This document shows, in pieces, positions 7,906 to 15,098 of a stretch of 64,000 bases of DNA. The notes under the pieces are model-generated. The model was not told where the DNA came from and made no database searches. It saw only the letters and a list, made by a program, of their open reading frames with translations. The stretch is from Candidatus Polarisedimenticolaceae bacterium (GTDB lineage Bacteria > Acidobacteriota > Polarisedimenticolia > Polarisedimenticolales > DASRJG01). The stretch spans positions 1-64,000 of the forward strand of contig DASUCV010000014.1 of NCBI GenBank assembly GCA_036275915.1, given 5' to 3'. Every line of letters starts with the position of its first letter. The first letter of the stretch is position 1. The translations under genes and the position numbers were made by a program.

Positions 7906-8597
7906 GCGGGCACCTCGAGGAGGAGCCGGTACGGCCAGCGGTCGCGCACGGCGGCACGCTCGCCGCCGGCGTCCTTCGCGATCGCCGCCAGCTCGGCCTT
8001 CGTGAACCCGCGGAGCACCGACAGGGGCGCGTCGTGCACGAACATCGGGTGGCGCCGCGTCAGGCGCGCGCCGAGCCAGATGAACGCCCACGGAATGCCG
8101 TGGCGCTCGAGATCGTTCACGAGGACGGCGCGGCGCGCGATCCGCCGGAACTCGCGGATGAGACGGACGGCGTCGGCGTGGACGAAATGGTGGAGGAACA
8201 TCGACGCGGTGACGACGTCGAAGGCGCCGTCGGCGAACCCGGTCGCGAAGGCGTCGGCTTCGCGGATCGTGATCGAGGGCTCGCCGGCTGCGGCGCTCGC
8301 CGCCAGGGCCGCGGTCGATGGGTCGCGGTCGATCCCCACGATCTCGACGCGGCGGCCGAAACGCGCCGCGTCCTGGACGATCGCCATGGGGAGGTCGGCG
8401 CCGCCGGTGCCCACGTCGAGGATGCGCGTCGTGCCGTCGGCGCGCAGGTAGGGGCGCACGGCCTCGACGACGACGCGCGAGCCGCCGAGCCAACGGTTGA
8501 CCTTGCGGATGTCCGCGAGCGCGCCGGCGAGGTCTTCCTTGCGGTTGTCCGGGCGGTCCATCCACTCGGGGTCGTGACGCCGCGCGGGGACGAGCAC
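7902..8597 (-). CDS. SAM-dependent methyltransferase
   Basis: A 231-residue class I methyltransferase. The SAM-binding motif ILDVGTGGADLP is near residue 60, an acidic residue closing the second strand is in VGIDRDP near 88, and the post-motif FDVVTASMFLHHF near 130 is typical of small-molecule (UbiE-like) enzymes. The gene begins at a GTG only 7 bases after the ketosynthase stop and overlaps the FAD oxidoreductase start. It most likely methylates the product of this cluster. Confidence 0.82.
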   Translation of the reverse strand: MLVPARRHDPEWMDRPDNRKEDLAGALADIRKVNRWLGGSRVVVEAVRPYLRADGTTRILDVGTGGADLPMAIVQDAARFGRRVEIVGIDRDPSTAALAASAAAGEPSITIREADAFATGFADGAFDVVTASMFLHHFVHADAVRLIREFRRIARRAVLVNDLERHGIPWAFIWLGARLTRRHPMFVHDAPLSVLRGFTKAELAAIAKDAGGERAAVRDRWPYRLLLEVPA

Positions 8598-8604
8598 GGC
8601 GGGA

Positions 8605-9888
8605 TCAGGCGGCGTCGGCGCGGAGGACGAGGGCGGCGTTCTTCGAGCCGAAGCCGATGCAGTTGCAGAGCACCGTCTCGGCTCGCCGCTCGCGTCCGGC
8701 GCCGGGGATGACGTCGAGATCGCACTCGGGATCGGGGACCTCGCGGTTGATCGTCGGCGGCAGGAACGAGTCGCGCATCGCGAGGATCGACACGGCGACG
8801 CCGCCCGCGCCGCACGCCCCCTGCGGATGGCCGATCATCGACTTCAGACTCGAGGCGGGGATGTCCGCCGCGCGCGCGCCGAAGACGCGCTTGACCGCGC
8901 GCGTCTCGATGCGGTCGTTGAGCTGCGTCGACGTGCCGTGGAGGTTCAGGTAGTCGACGTCGGAGGGCCCGATGCCGGCGTCTTCGAGAGCGAGGTTCAT
9001 CGCGCGCGCGGGCTCCTCGCCGTTCTCGTCGAGGCGCACGCGGTGGAACGCCTCGCAGGTCGCGCCGTAGCCCAGGATCTCGGCGTAGACGCGGGCGCCG
9101 CGTGCGCGCGCGCGGTCGCGCTCCTCGAGGACGAGCATCCACGAGCCCTCGGCGAGGACGAAGCCGTCGCGGTCCTTCGAGAACGGACGCGAGGCGCGCG
9201 CCGGCTCGTCGTTCCACCCCGTCGACATGATCTTCATGAGGCAGAATCCGGTCACGATCCCCGGACCGATCGGCGAGTCGGAGCCGCCGACGAGCACGCG
9301 GTCGGAACGGCCGTAGCGGATGAGCGACATCGCGTGGCCGATCGCGTCGGTCGACGACGTGCAGCCGGTCGAGATGACGTGCGACGGGCCGCGCAGGGAG
9401 AACTTCATCGACAGCTCGCTCGACAGCGAGCCGGGCGTCGACGAGGGGATCGTGTAGAGGCTGACGCCCTTCGGGTCGTCGAGGTAGTACTGGCGGAACT
9501 GCCTCTCGATGAACTCGAGCCCCGCGCCCCCCGAGCCGATGACGACGCCGAAGCGGCGCCGCTCGGGCAGCTCCATCGCCAGCGGGTCGAGCCCCGCGTC
9601 CTCGAGCGCTTCGGACGACGCCTTGAGCGCGAGCGGCACGACGCGCGGCACGTGCTTGAGATCGTTCGATGAGAGGACGTCCGCGGGATCGAAGCCGTCG
9701 ACGATCCCGGCGATGCGTGTGGGCAGATGCGAGACGTCGAAGGCGGTGATCGGTTTGACGCCGCTCACACCTCCGCGCACGGCGGACCAGAAGGCCTCGC
9801 GGCCGACGCCGTTGGGAGAGACCGCGCCGATGCCCGTGACGACGACTCGGCGGCCCTGAACGGGACGCTCGCTCTCTGATGGGACCAT
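8605..9888 (-). CDS. Beta-ketoacyl-ACP synthase (FabF-like)
   Basis: Condenses an acyl chain with malonyl-ACP. The 427-residue protein has the complete triad: Cys176 in STGCTSSTDA, His317 in HGTSTQLND, and His354 in SMIGHPQGA, with Lys349 before it. Length and motifs match FabF-type enzymes. It heads a three-gene minus-strand operon with a methyltransferase and an FAD oxidoreductase and has no acyl carrier protein, fabG or fabD beside it. That context fits a specialised polyketide or aryl-lipid pathway better than housekeeping fatty acid synthesis. The ATG at 9888 has a TAGACT box 8 bases upstream and no clear ribosome binding site. Confidence 0.88.
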   Translation of the reverse strand: MVPSESERPVQGRRVVVTGIGAVSPNGVGREAFWSAVRGGVSGVKPITAFDVSHLPTRIAGIVDGFDPADVLSSNDLKHVPRVVPLALKASSEALEDAGLDPLAMELPERRRFGVVIGSGGAGLEFIERQFRQYYLDDPKGVSLYTIPSSTPGSLSSELSMKFSLRGPSHVISTGCTSSTDAIGHAMSLIRYGRSDRVLVGGSDSPIGPGIVTGFCLMKIMSTGWNDEPARASRPFSKDRDGFVLAEGSWMLVLEERDRARARGARVYAEILGYGATCEAFHRVRLDENGEEPARAMNLALEDAGIGPSDVDYLNLHGTSTQLNDRIETRAVKRVFGARAADIPASSLKSMIGHPQGACGAGGVAVSILAMRDSFLPPTINREVPDPECDLDVIPGAGRERRAETVLCNCIGFGSKNAALVLRADAA

Positions 9889-9896
9889 GCCGGGCC

Positions 9897-9902
9897 AGTC
9901 TA
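9897..9902 (-). promoter_or_regulatory. -10 box close to ketosynthase start
   Basis: On the minus strand TAGACT ends 8 bases before the ATG at 9888, overlapping the end of the upstream GT-C gene. The spacing predicts a transcript starting at or next to the start codon, as at several other genes here. Confidence 0.4.
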
Positions 9903-11186
9903 TCAGGGGTGCGGCGCCCCGTCCGTCAGGGCGCCGGCGCGCAGGAGCTTCAAGTTCACGGCGGCGCGGACGAAGCCGGGATCGAGCGCGAGTGCGTGCA
10001 CGAACGACGAGTCGGCGGAAATGGCGTCTCCCGCGAGCGCCTGCGCGTAGCCGAGGTTGCTCCACGCACGTGCGTTCTCCGGGCTCTTGCGGACGACGTC
10101 GCTCCAGAACGCCGTCTCGGACAGGTACACCTCGTTGCGCCGGGCCGTCGCCGTCCCCAGCACGATCGCGAGCGTCGCCGCGGCCGCGAGGCGCGCGCGA
10201 TCGGACGCGATCCTCGCCAGCGCGACGCCGAGGATCCACGCCGGCCCGATGAGCGCGACGTAGATCTCCCGGTCATTCACGACGTCGAAGCGCGGCAGGA
10301 ACGAGTTCGTCGGCGCGAGCCAGAGGAAGAACCAGAGGATGCCGAATGCGATTGCCGGACGGCGCCGGAGCGAGGCGATCCCGAGCGCGAGGAGGAGGAC
10401 GATCGCGATCCCCACGATCCACGAGCCCGTCGCAGGGAGTCGCGGATCCGCGTTCAGGAGATCGGGGCGGACCGCTTGGCGCGCGAGGTACGGGATCGCG
10501 ACCGATTGCGCGGCGAGGTTCGCGCCGATCGAGCGAATCGACATGCTCGTGGCGAGGAGGAGGCGATACGAGGGACTTGCGATGGCCGCGATGGCGGCGG
10601 CCACGACGATCGCGAGATGGGGGAGAAGTCGAGAGGCCCGTCCCGGGTTTCTGAAGCTGTCCCCTAGCACGATCGCCAGCGGGACGACGATGACGTACTC
10701 CTTCACGGCGAGGCCGAGCGCGAAGAGGAGAGGGGAGAGCACGTGCACGTGCCCGCGTTCCCAGGCGACGAGGCTTCCGAGCGCGAAGAGCGCGGCGAGC
10801 GAGGTCGATCGGCCAGACACGTACGTGACCGCCTCGGTCTGCACCGGGTCGAGCGCGAAGACGATCGCGGCGACCGCGGCGGCGAATTGGTTGCGCCGCT
10901 CCAGCAGCAGCCAGACCAGGACCGCGTTCGCCGCGTGGATCGCGACATTGAGAGCGTGGAACGAAGCGGGGCCGGAGCCGAGCGCGTTCTGGACGGCGAA
11001 CGAGAGCTTGAGGAGCGGACGGATGCCGGGCATCGACGCCGCCCACGCGGCGAGCCCGTGCACGCGCGGGTCGTGGACGATGACCGTCCAGTCGTCGAAC
11101 TGGAACGGGCCGGGAAGAGCGGTAGCGAAGGCGGCCGCGACCGCGGCGGCGAGGCACGCGGGGACGGCCCAGCGGGGAAGGCTCAG
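9903..11186 (-). CDS. GT-C type membrane protein (TMTC-like) with C-terminal TPR
   Basis: An integral membrane protein resembling the GT-C mannosyltransferase-like family that ends in tetratricopeptide repeats. Features: an acidic pair in FDDWTVIVHDPRV near the N terminus, DPVQTEAVTYVSGR after the first helices, about ten membrane helices, and a short TPR (ARAWSNLGYAQALAGDA). The first ATG/GTG in frame is at 11063, but that would cut off a signal-like helix and the acidic pair. A CTG at 11186, overlapping the previous stop as CTGA, restores both. A related protein is encoded at 23327-24976. A solitary half of the type A repeat lies in frame at 10645-10665. The sugar donor and acceptor are unknown. 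Confidence 0.7.
   Translation of the reverse strand: MSLPRWAVPACLAAAVAAAFATALPGPFQFDDWTVIVHDPRVHGLAAWAASMPGIRPLLKLSFAVQNALGSGPASFHALNVAIHAANAVLVWLLLERRNQFAAAVAAIVFALDPVQTEAVTYVSGRSTSLAALFALGSLVAWERGHVHVLSPLLFALGLAVKEYVIVVPLAIVLGDSFRNPGRASRLLPHLAIVVAAAIAAIASPSYRLLLATSMSIRSIGANLAAQSVAIPYLARQAVRPDLLNADPRLPATGSWIVGIAIVLLLALGIASLRRRPAIAFGILWFFLWLAPTNSFLPRFDVVNDREIYVALIGPAWILGVALARIASDRARLAAAATLAIVLGTATARRNEVYLSETAFWSDVVRKSPENARAWSNLGYAQALAGDAISADSSFVHALALDPGFVRAAVNLKLLRAGALTDGAPHP
10645..10665. repeat. Solitary half of type A repeat inside a coding region
   Basis: Twenty-one bases match the right arm of the type A palindrome (TTTCNGAAGCTGTCCCCT core) at 19 positions. No partner arm is near. On the minus strand it encodes GDSFRN, in a loop between membrane helices of the GT-C protein, without breaking the frame. 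Confidence 0.6.
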
Positions 11187-12142
11187 GGCCAGAGGCCCTT
11201 GAGCGCCTTCTTCGCCTTCTTGCCAGCCGACTCGGGCTTCTGGTCCTGGCCCTTGTCGGACTTGGCCGCTGTCATGACGTCCTTCGCGTAGGTTCCGCAG
11301 AACTGGCCGATCTCGGTCTGATAGAAGGTGGTGCCTTCACGTCCCGCGCACTCGGCCTTGGCGATCGCCGTCGTCTGCTCGGGGCAGTTCGGTCCGAGGA
11401 ACTTCAGGTCGCGCGGGTTCATCGCTTCGGTGCAGAGCTTCGCGTGGATGTCGTCGAGCTTGACCGCGCAGTAGGACGCGATGTCGGCCTTGCCGTAGGG
11501 CGCCCCCATCGTGTTCTGGGCGACGGCTGTGAAACCCTCGCGGGTCTGGATGCGGTCGCAGAAGGCGGTCTTCTGGGCCGGGTCGGTGCAGAAGCTGCCC
11601 GGCATCGTCATGTACATGAGGTTCGAGGTCTGGATCGCGGTCTGGCAGGTCTGCGTCTTGGCGTCCGTCATCTGCTGGTTCGCGGCAGCGGCCTGCGCCT
11701 CAGCGTGCGCGATCGTGGCCGCCTGCTTCTGCTTCGCGGCCGCGACGTCGCACTCCCCGATCTTCTTGCCCGAGAGCTTCATCGTCATGTCGCCCTGCTT
11801 GGCGTGGAACCTCATCGAGCCTTGATAGCTGTCGGGGCTCGTGCGCGTGATCTCGCCCTCGCCGGTCATCGACTCGGAGTCGCACTTGATCTTCCACGAC
11901 GTCTTGGTCGGCGTGTTGACGACGTCGTACATCGTGCAGCCGTGATCGTCGCCGCCGACCGGTGGCTTCGACCAGCCCCGGTCGGCGCAGACCTGCGCCG
12001 TGTGGGCCGGCATCGTCATGCCCTGCATCGACATCTCGGAGGTCGACTCCCAGAGGTCGCCCTTTTCGACGGGAGCGTCCGCCGCCGAAGCCGCGGCGGT
12101 TGCGAGCAGAAGTATGCCGGCGAGTGCGATCGCGCGCGTCAT
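11183..12142 (-). CDS. DUF3617 family secreted protein
   Basis: A 319-residue protein with a signal peptide (cleavage after about residue 21, ASAADA). The mature part begins with the DUF3617 pattern: GDLWESTSEMSMQGM, a Cys-containing VCADRGW, and KCDSESMTGEGEI. A middle Ala/Gln-rich coiled segment (about 140-165) and a Cys-rich C-terminal region follow, ending in a Lys-rich tail. Family members are periplasmic and of unknown function. It starts at an ATG with GGGGGAGGTGG upstream; that ribosome binding site can pair with a CCTCCCC just before it. The stop overlaps the likely CTG start of the GT-C gene. Confidence 0.75.
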   Translation of the reverse strand: MTRAIALAGILLLATAAASAADAPVEKGDLWESTSEMSMQGMTMPAHTAQVCADRGWSKPPVGGDDHGCTMYDVVNTPTKTSWKIKCDSESMTGEGEITRTSPDSYQGSMRFHAKQGDMTMKLSGKKIGECDVAAAKQKQAATIAHAEAQAAAANQQMTDAKTQTCQTAIQTSNLMYMTMPGSFCTDPAQKTAFCDRIQTREGFTAVAQNTMGAPYGKADIASYCAVKLDDIHAKLCTEAMNPRDLKFLGPNCPEQTTAIAKAECAGREGTTFYQTEIGQFCGTYAKDVMTAAKSDKGQDQKPESAGKKAKKALKGLWP

Positions 12143-12176
12143 GAGACCACCTCCCCCTGAGTTGGGGAGGATTCTA
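12143..12176 (-). promoter_or_regulatory. -10 box and hairpin-masked ribosome binding site
   Basis: On the minus strand a TAGAAT box (12171-12176) overlaps the ferredoxin stop. The leader that follows would start with CCTCCCC (12164-12170), which can pair with GGGGAGG (12150-12156), the ribosome binding site of the DUF3617 gene. This could limit translation. The pairing is seen in the sequence; control is inferred. Confidence 0.35.
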
Positions 12177-12431
12177 CTTGAAGTAGTCGGCGTTCTTCTG
12201 CGTGAAGTGCTTCCACTTCTCGGGGACGTTATCGGCCTCGAAGATCGCCTCGACAGGGCAGGCCGGCTCGCACGCGCCGCAGTCGATGCACTCGACCGGG
12301 TTGATGTAGAGCATCTCGGCGTTGGTGAAGGCGTCTTCCTTCTTGGTCGGGTGGATGCAATCGACCGGGCAGACGTCGACGCAGGCGCTGTCCTTGGTGC
12401 CGATGCACGGCTCGGTGATGACGAACGTCAT
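12174..12431 (-). CDS. 7Fe (3Fe-4S / 4Fe-4S) ferredoxin
   Basis: A small electron carrier of 85 residues. Eight cysteines occur at 9, 17, 21, 25, 48, 51, 54 and 58. The C-x7-C-x3-C-x3-C-P half followed by CIDCGACEPACP matches 7Fe ferredoxins: Cys9, 17 and 58 for the 3Fe cluster, and Cys21, 48, 51 and 54 for the 4Fe cluster. It lies 15 bases after phosphoglycerate mutase on the same strand, so the two are probably co-transcribed, although they have no obvious common pathway. Confidence 0.93.
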   Translation of the reverse strand: MTFVITEPCIGTKDSACVDVCPVDCIHPTKKEDAFTNAEMLYINPVECIDCGACEPACPVEAIFEADNVPEKWKHFTQKNADYFK

Positions 12432-12446
12432 GGACTCAGTCTCCCC

Positions 12447-13196
12447 TTACGACGACTTGCGGCCCTGATGGGCGACCGCCTCGGCCGCGCGCCTCGCCGC
12501 ATCCTCGTCGCCGAGATAGTAATGCCGGATGGGGGCCAGGCTCCCGTCCAGCTCGTAGACCAGTGGGATCCCCGTCGGGATGTTGAGCTCGACGATCTCC
12601 GCGTCCGAGACGCCGTCGAGATACTTCACGAGGGCGCGGAGCGAGTTCCCGTGGGCCGCGATCAGCACCTTGCGGCCGGCCGCGACCTGGGGCGCGATGA
12701 CGTCCTTCCACGCCGGCAGGAAGCGCTTCACCGTGTCGGCGAGCGACTCGGCGAGCGGGATCTCGGAGGCGGTGAGGGCGGCATAGCGCGGGTCGTTCCC
12801 GGGCCAGCGCGGGTCGCTCCGGGTCAACGCCGGCGGAGGCGTCGCGTAGCTCCGCCTCCAGATCTTGACCTGCTCGTCGCCGTACTTGGCCGCGGTCTCG
12901 GCCTTGTTCAGGCCCTGGAGCGCGCCGTAGTGACGCTCGTTCAGCCGCCAGTCGCGGTGGACCGGGATCCACATGAGGTCCATCGCGTCGAGCGTGAGCC
13001 AGAGGGTGCGGATCGCCCGCTTGAGGACCGAGGTGTAGGCGACGTCGAAGGTGTAGCCGCCGTCCCTCAGGAGCGCGGCGGCCCGCTTCGCCTCGTCGTA
13101 CCCCTGGGGCGAGAGATCGACGTCGGTCCATCCGGTGAACCGGTTCTCGAGGTTCCAGGAGCTCTGGCCGTGGCGAAGGAGGACGACCTTATGCAT
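12447..13196 (-). CDS. gpmA: 2,3-bisphosphoglycerate-dependent phosphoglycerate mutase
   Basis: Interconverts 3- and 2-phosphoglycerate in glycolysis. The 249-residue protein has the phosphohistidine motif [10 protein letters not shown] (His9), [13 protein letters not shown], the catalytic Glu in [14 protein letters not shown], the second active-site His in [11 protein letters not shown], and the cofactor-binding C-terminal region [12 protein letters not shown]. This is the full-length GpmA type rather than a short histidine phosphatase. The ATG at 13196 has a TACAAT box 9 bases upstream and no ribosome binding site. It fits the cluster of lower-glycolysis genes in this window. Confidence 0.95.
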   Translation of the reverse strand: MHKVVLLRHGQSSWNLENRFTGWTDVDLSPQGYDEAKRAAALLRDGGYTFDVAYTSVLKRAIRTLWLTLDAMDLMWIPVHRDWRLNERHYGALQGLNKAETAAKYGDEQVKIWRRSYATPPPALTRSDPRWPGNDPRYAALTASEIPLAESLADTVKRFLPAWKDVIAPQVAAGRKVLIAAHGNSLRALVKYLDGVSDAEIVELNIPTGIPLVYELDGSLAPIRHYYLGDEDAARRAAEAVAHQGRKSS

Positions 13197-13205
13197 GGGG
13201 CGCGC

Positions 13206-13211
13206 ATTGTA
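13206..13211 (-). promoter_or_regulatory. -10 box close to gpmA start
   Basis: TACAAT on the minus strand ends 9 bases before the ATG at 13196. No Shine-Dalgarno lies between. A leaderless or very short-leader transcript is predicted. Confidence 0.45.
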
Positions 13212-13224
13212 GCGCTTGGCGCCC

Positions 13225-14079
13225 CTACCACTGCCTCTCGTAGCCGACCCCCCAGCCTTGCGTCGCGGGGTCGTAGACGGGGGTGAGATGCCGGTACCAG
13301 TCGTCGCGCTGGGCGCCGTCTCGGGCCATGACCATCTCGCCCATGCTGTGGCCGAGCGTCGCCCCGACGAGGACGTCCGACGGGTAGTGCTGGCCGACGG
13401 CGATGCGCGCGAGGCCGATCAGGGTGGCGGTGCTGTACGCGACCCAGGGGACCCACTTGTGCGTGTCGTGGTACTGCTCGGCGAAGACCGTCGCGACCGA
13501 GAACGCGACCGCGGCATGGCCCGAGGGGAATGAGCCCGATCGAGGCTTGCCCCATTGGAAGAACGCCCCCGTGCTCTGGGGCCCGGGGCGGGTCCGCGCG
13601 GCGACCTCCTTGATGACGATCGTCCAGAGACCGACGTCCAGGATCGCCTCGCTGGACAGGCTCGCGGCCGAGGCCAGATCGTCGTTGCCCGCCTTGCGGG
13701 ACGCGAGATAGGTCACGCCGAGCATCGCGGCGACCACCGGCGCGTTCCCGAACGTCGTGAGATCGTGCGACGCGGAAATCTGCCAGGCGCTGCGGTCGCT
13801 GGCGAAGTCGCTCTGGCGGGTCGGGTCCAGGCCCCCGCCGTTGCCCTTCGAGTTCGCGCCGAGGAAGAGCCCGGCGAGGATCGGCGCGTAGAACTGCGGC
13901 CGGCGGACCTCGTTCGGGAGCCACTCCTTGAAGAGGAATTTCTGGTCGTAGGCGAACCGCTTGAAGAGATTCGTCCGCCAGTACGGGCGATCGGCCTCTT
14001 GAACGGGGTCCGCGGCCACGGCCGGCACGGCCGCCGCGATGGCGAGGAGGGCGGCGAGGAGGCCGGAGCGAACACGCAC
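13225..14079 (-). CDS. PAP2 family phosphatase, exported
   Basis: A 284-residue phosphatidic-acid-phosphatase type 2 protein with a signal peptide (cut after about residue 22, AVAAD). The three PAP2 motifs are present: KEVAARTRP (about 156), [11 protein letters not shown] (about 182) and [11 protein letters not shown] (about 223). It probably removes phosphate from a lipid such as undecaprenyl pyrophosphate or phosphatidate on the periplasmic side. The start is a GTG at 14079 with a TAGATT box 6 bases upstream. It is divergent from the DUF309-rnhB pair. Confidence 0.86.
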   Translation of the reverse strand: MRVRSGLLAALLAIAAAVPAVAADPVQEADRPYWRTNLFKRFAYDQKFLFKEWLPNEVRRPQFYAPILAGLFLGANSKGNGGGLDPTRQSDFASDRSAWQISASHDLTTFGNAPVVAAMLGVTYLASRKAGNDDLASAASLSSEAILDVGLWTIVIKEVAARTRPGPQSTGAFFQWGKPRSGSFPSGHAAVAFSVATVFAEQYHDTHKWVPWVAYSTATLIGLARIAVGQHYPSDVLVGATLGHSMGEMVMARDGAQRDDWYRHLTPVYDPATQGWGVGYERQW

Positions 14080-14085
14080 GTGGGG

Positions 14086-14091
14086 AATCTA
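14086..14091 (-). promoter_or_regulatory. -10 box close to PAP2 gene start
   Basis: TAGATT on the minus strand ends 6 bases before the GTG at 14079. Next to it is a short inverted repeat (AGGGT 14091-14095 with ACCCT 14100-14104) that could be an operator between the divergent genes. Confidence 0.4.
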
Positions 14092-14151
14092 GGGTCTTAA
14101 CCCTAACAGAAGCTAACGCAGGGCCCGGAGCCGCTGTAATCGGCCCGCGCG

Positions 14152-14157
14152 TAGAAT
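14152..14157 (+). promoter_or_regulatory. -10 box close to DUF309 gene start
   Basis: TAGAAT ends 7 bases before the ATG at 14165, and no ribosome binding site lies between. A leaderless transcript is predicted. Confidence 0.45.
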
Positions 14158-14164
14158 CGCGCCC

Positions 14165-14455
14165 ATGGCCGATCCGCCCATCGAGGAATTCGAGCGAGCC
14201 CTCGTTTCCGGCCGATTCTTCGAGGCGCACGAGATCATGGAGGATTACTGGATCGCCTATCGCGGTGACGATCGCGATTTTTATAAAGGACTGATCCAGT
14301 CCGCGGCCGCCCTCCACCACGCGGCCAGGGGAAACGCCGCGGGGGCGAGCCGCGTCGCCGCTCGCGCCCGCGCTTATCTCACCCCGTATGCGCCCCGTCA
14401 CGGCGGCGTCGACGTCGACACCCTCCTCGAGCGGCTCAAAAGGAGCGCGGCATGA
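14165..14455 (+). CDS. DUF309 domain protein
   Basis: A 96-residue helical protein. The family signature is clear: FFEAHEIMEDYW at about 18-29, then FYKGLIQSAAALHHAARGN at about 39-57. The conserved His and Glu residues suggest a metal-binding or enzymatic site, but DUF309 has no established activity. It overlaps rnhB by four bases (ATGA), so the two are translated together. The early ATG with a -10 box 7 bases upstream supports the start. Confidence 0.85.
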   Translation: MADPPIEEFERALVSGRFFEAHEIMEDYWIAYRGDDRDFYKGLIQSAAALHHAARGNAAGASRVAARARAYLTPYAPRHGGVDVDTLLERLKRSAA

Positions 14456-15090
14456 ACGCGCGTCTCGCCCGCAAGCTCGCGCGGCTGCTCACGCGCGAGC
14501 GGGAGCTGTGGGGTTCGGGAATCGAGCGCGTGGCCGGCGTCGACGAGGCGGGGGTCGGGCCGCTCGCGGGGCCGCTCGTCGCCGCCGCGGTCGTCTTCCC
14601 GCCGGGTGTCGGGATTCACGGCGTCGACGATTCGAAGAAGGTTCCCGCGGAGAAGCGGGCGGCCCTCGCCCTGGAGATCCGCAGGGCCGCCGCGTTCTTC
14701 GCGGTCGCGATCGTCGAGCCCGACGAGATCGACCGGATCAACGTCTACTGGGCGGGGCTCATCGCGATGGCGCGCGCGCTCGAATCGCTCCCCGAGGCGC
14801 CGCAGCACGTCCTCCTCGACGCGCGGCGCATCCCCGGGTGCAAGCTGCCGCAGGAGCCGATCGTCAAGGGCGACGCGAAGTGCCACGCGATCGCCGCCGC
14901 GTCGATCCTCGCCAAGACCGTCCGCGACGAGCTGATGGTCGGCTACGAGAGCACCTATCCCGGCTACGGGTTCGGCGCGCACAAGGGATACGGCACGGCC
15001 GGCCACCGTGACGCACTCAAGCGGCTCGGCCCGTGCCCCATCCACCGGCGGTCGTTCCTCCTCGTGCCGCCGCCGACCCTCTTCGACTGA
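14452..15090 (+). CDS. rnhB: Ribonuclease HII (RnhB)
   Basis: Cuts RNA in RNA-DNA hybrids and removes misincorporated ribonucleotides. The 212-residue protein has the N-terminal catalytic motif GVDEAGVGPLAGP (Asp30, Glu31), DDSKK near 62, the third acidic residue in LLDARRIPG near 122, KGDAKCHAIAAASILAK, and YGFGAHKGYGT. One oddity: the usual GRG that reads the ribonucleotide junction is GVG here (Val instead of Arg). Everything else looks intact. It is translationally coupled to DUF309 and followed by a GT-C gene 8 bases later. Confidence 0.92.
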   Translation: MNARLARKLARLLTRERELWGSGIERVAGVDEAGVGPLAGPLVAAAVVFPPGVGIHGVDDSKKVPAEKRAALALEIRRAAAFFAVAIVEPDEIDRINVYWAGLIAMARALESLPEAPQHVLLDARRIPGCKLPQEPIVKGDAKCHAIAAASILAKTVRDELMVGYESTYPGYGFGAHKGYGTAGHRDALKRLGPCPIHRRSFLLVPPPTLFD

Positions 15091-15098
15091 CCGGGACG

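Noticed and set aside
7906-8565. N-terminal extension of the FAD oxidoreductase, making a 600-residue protein
   Set aside because: The extension is a shifted reading of the methyltransferase gene and has no domain; the GTG at 7905 coupled to the methyltransferase stop is a sound start.
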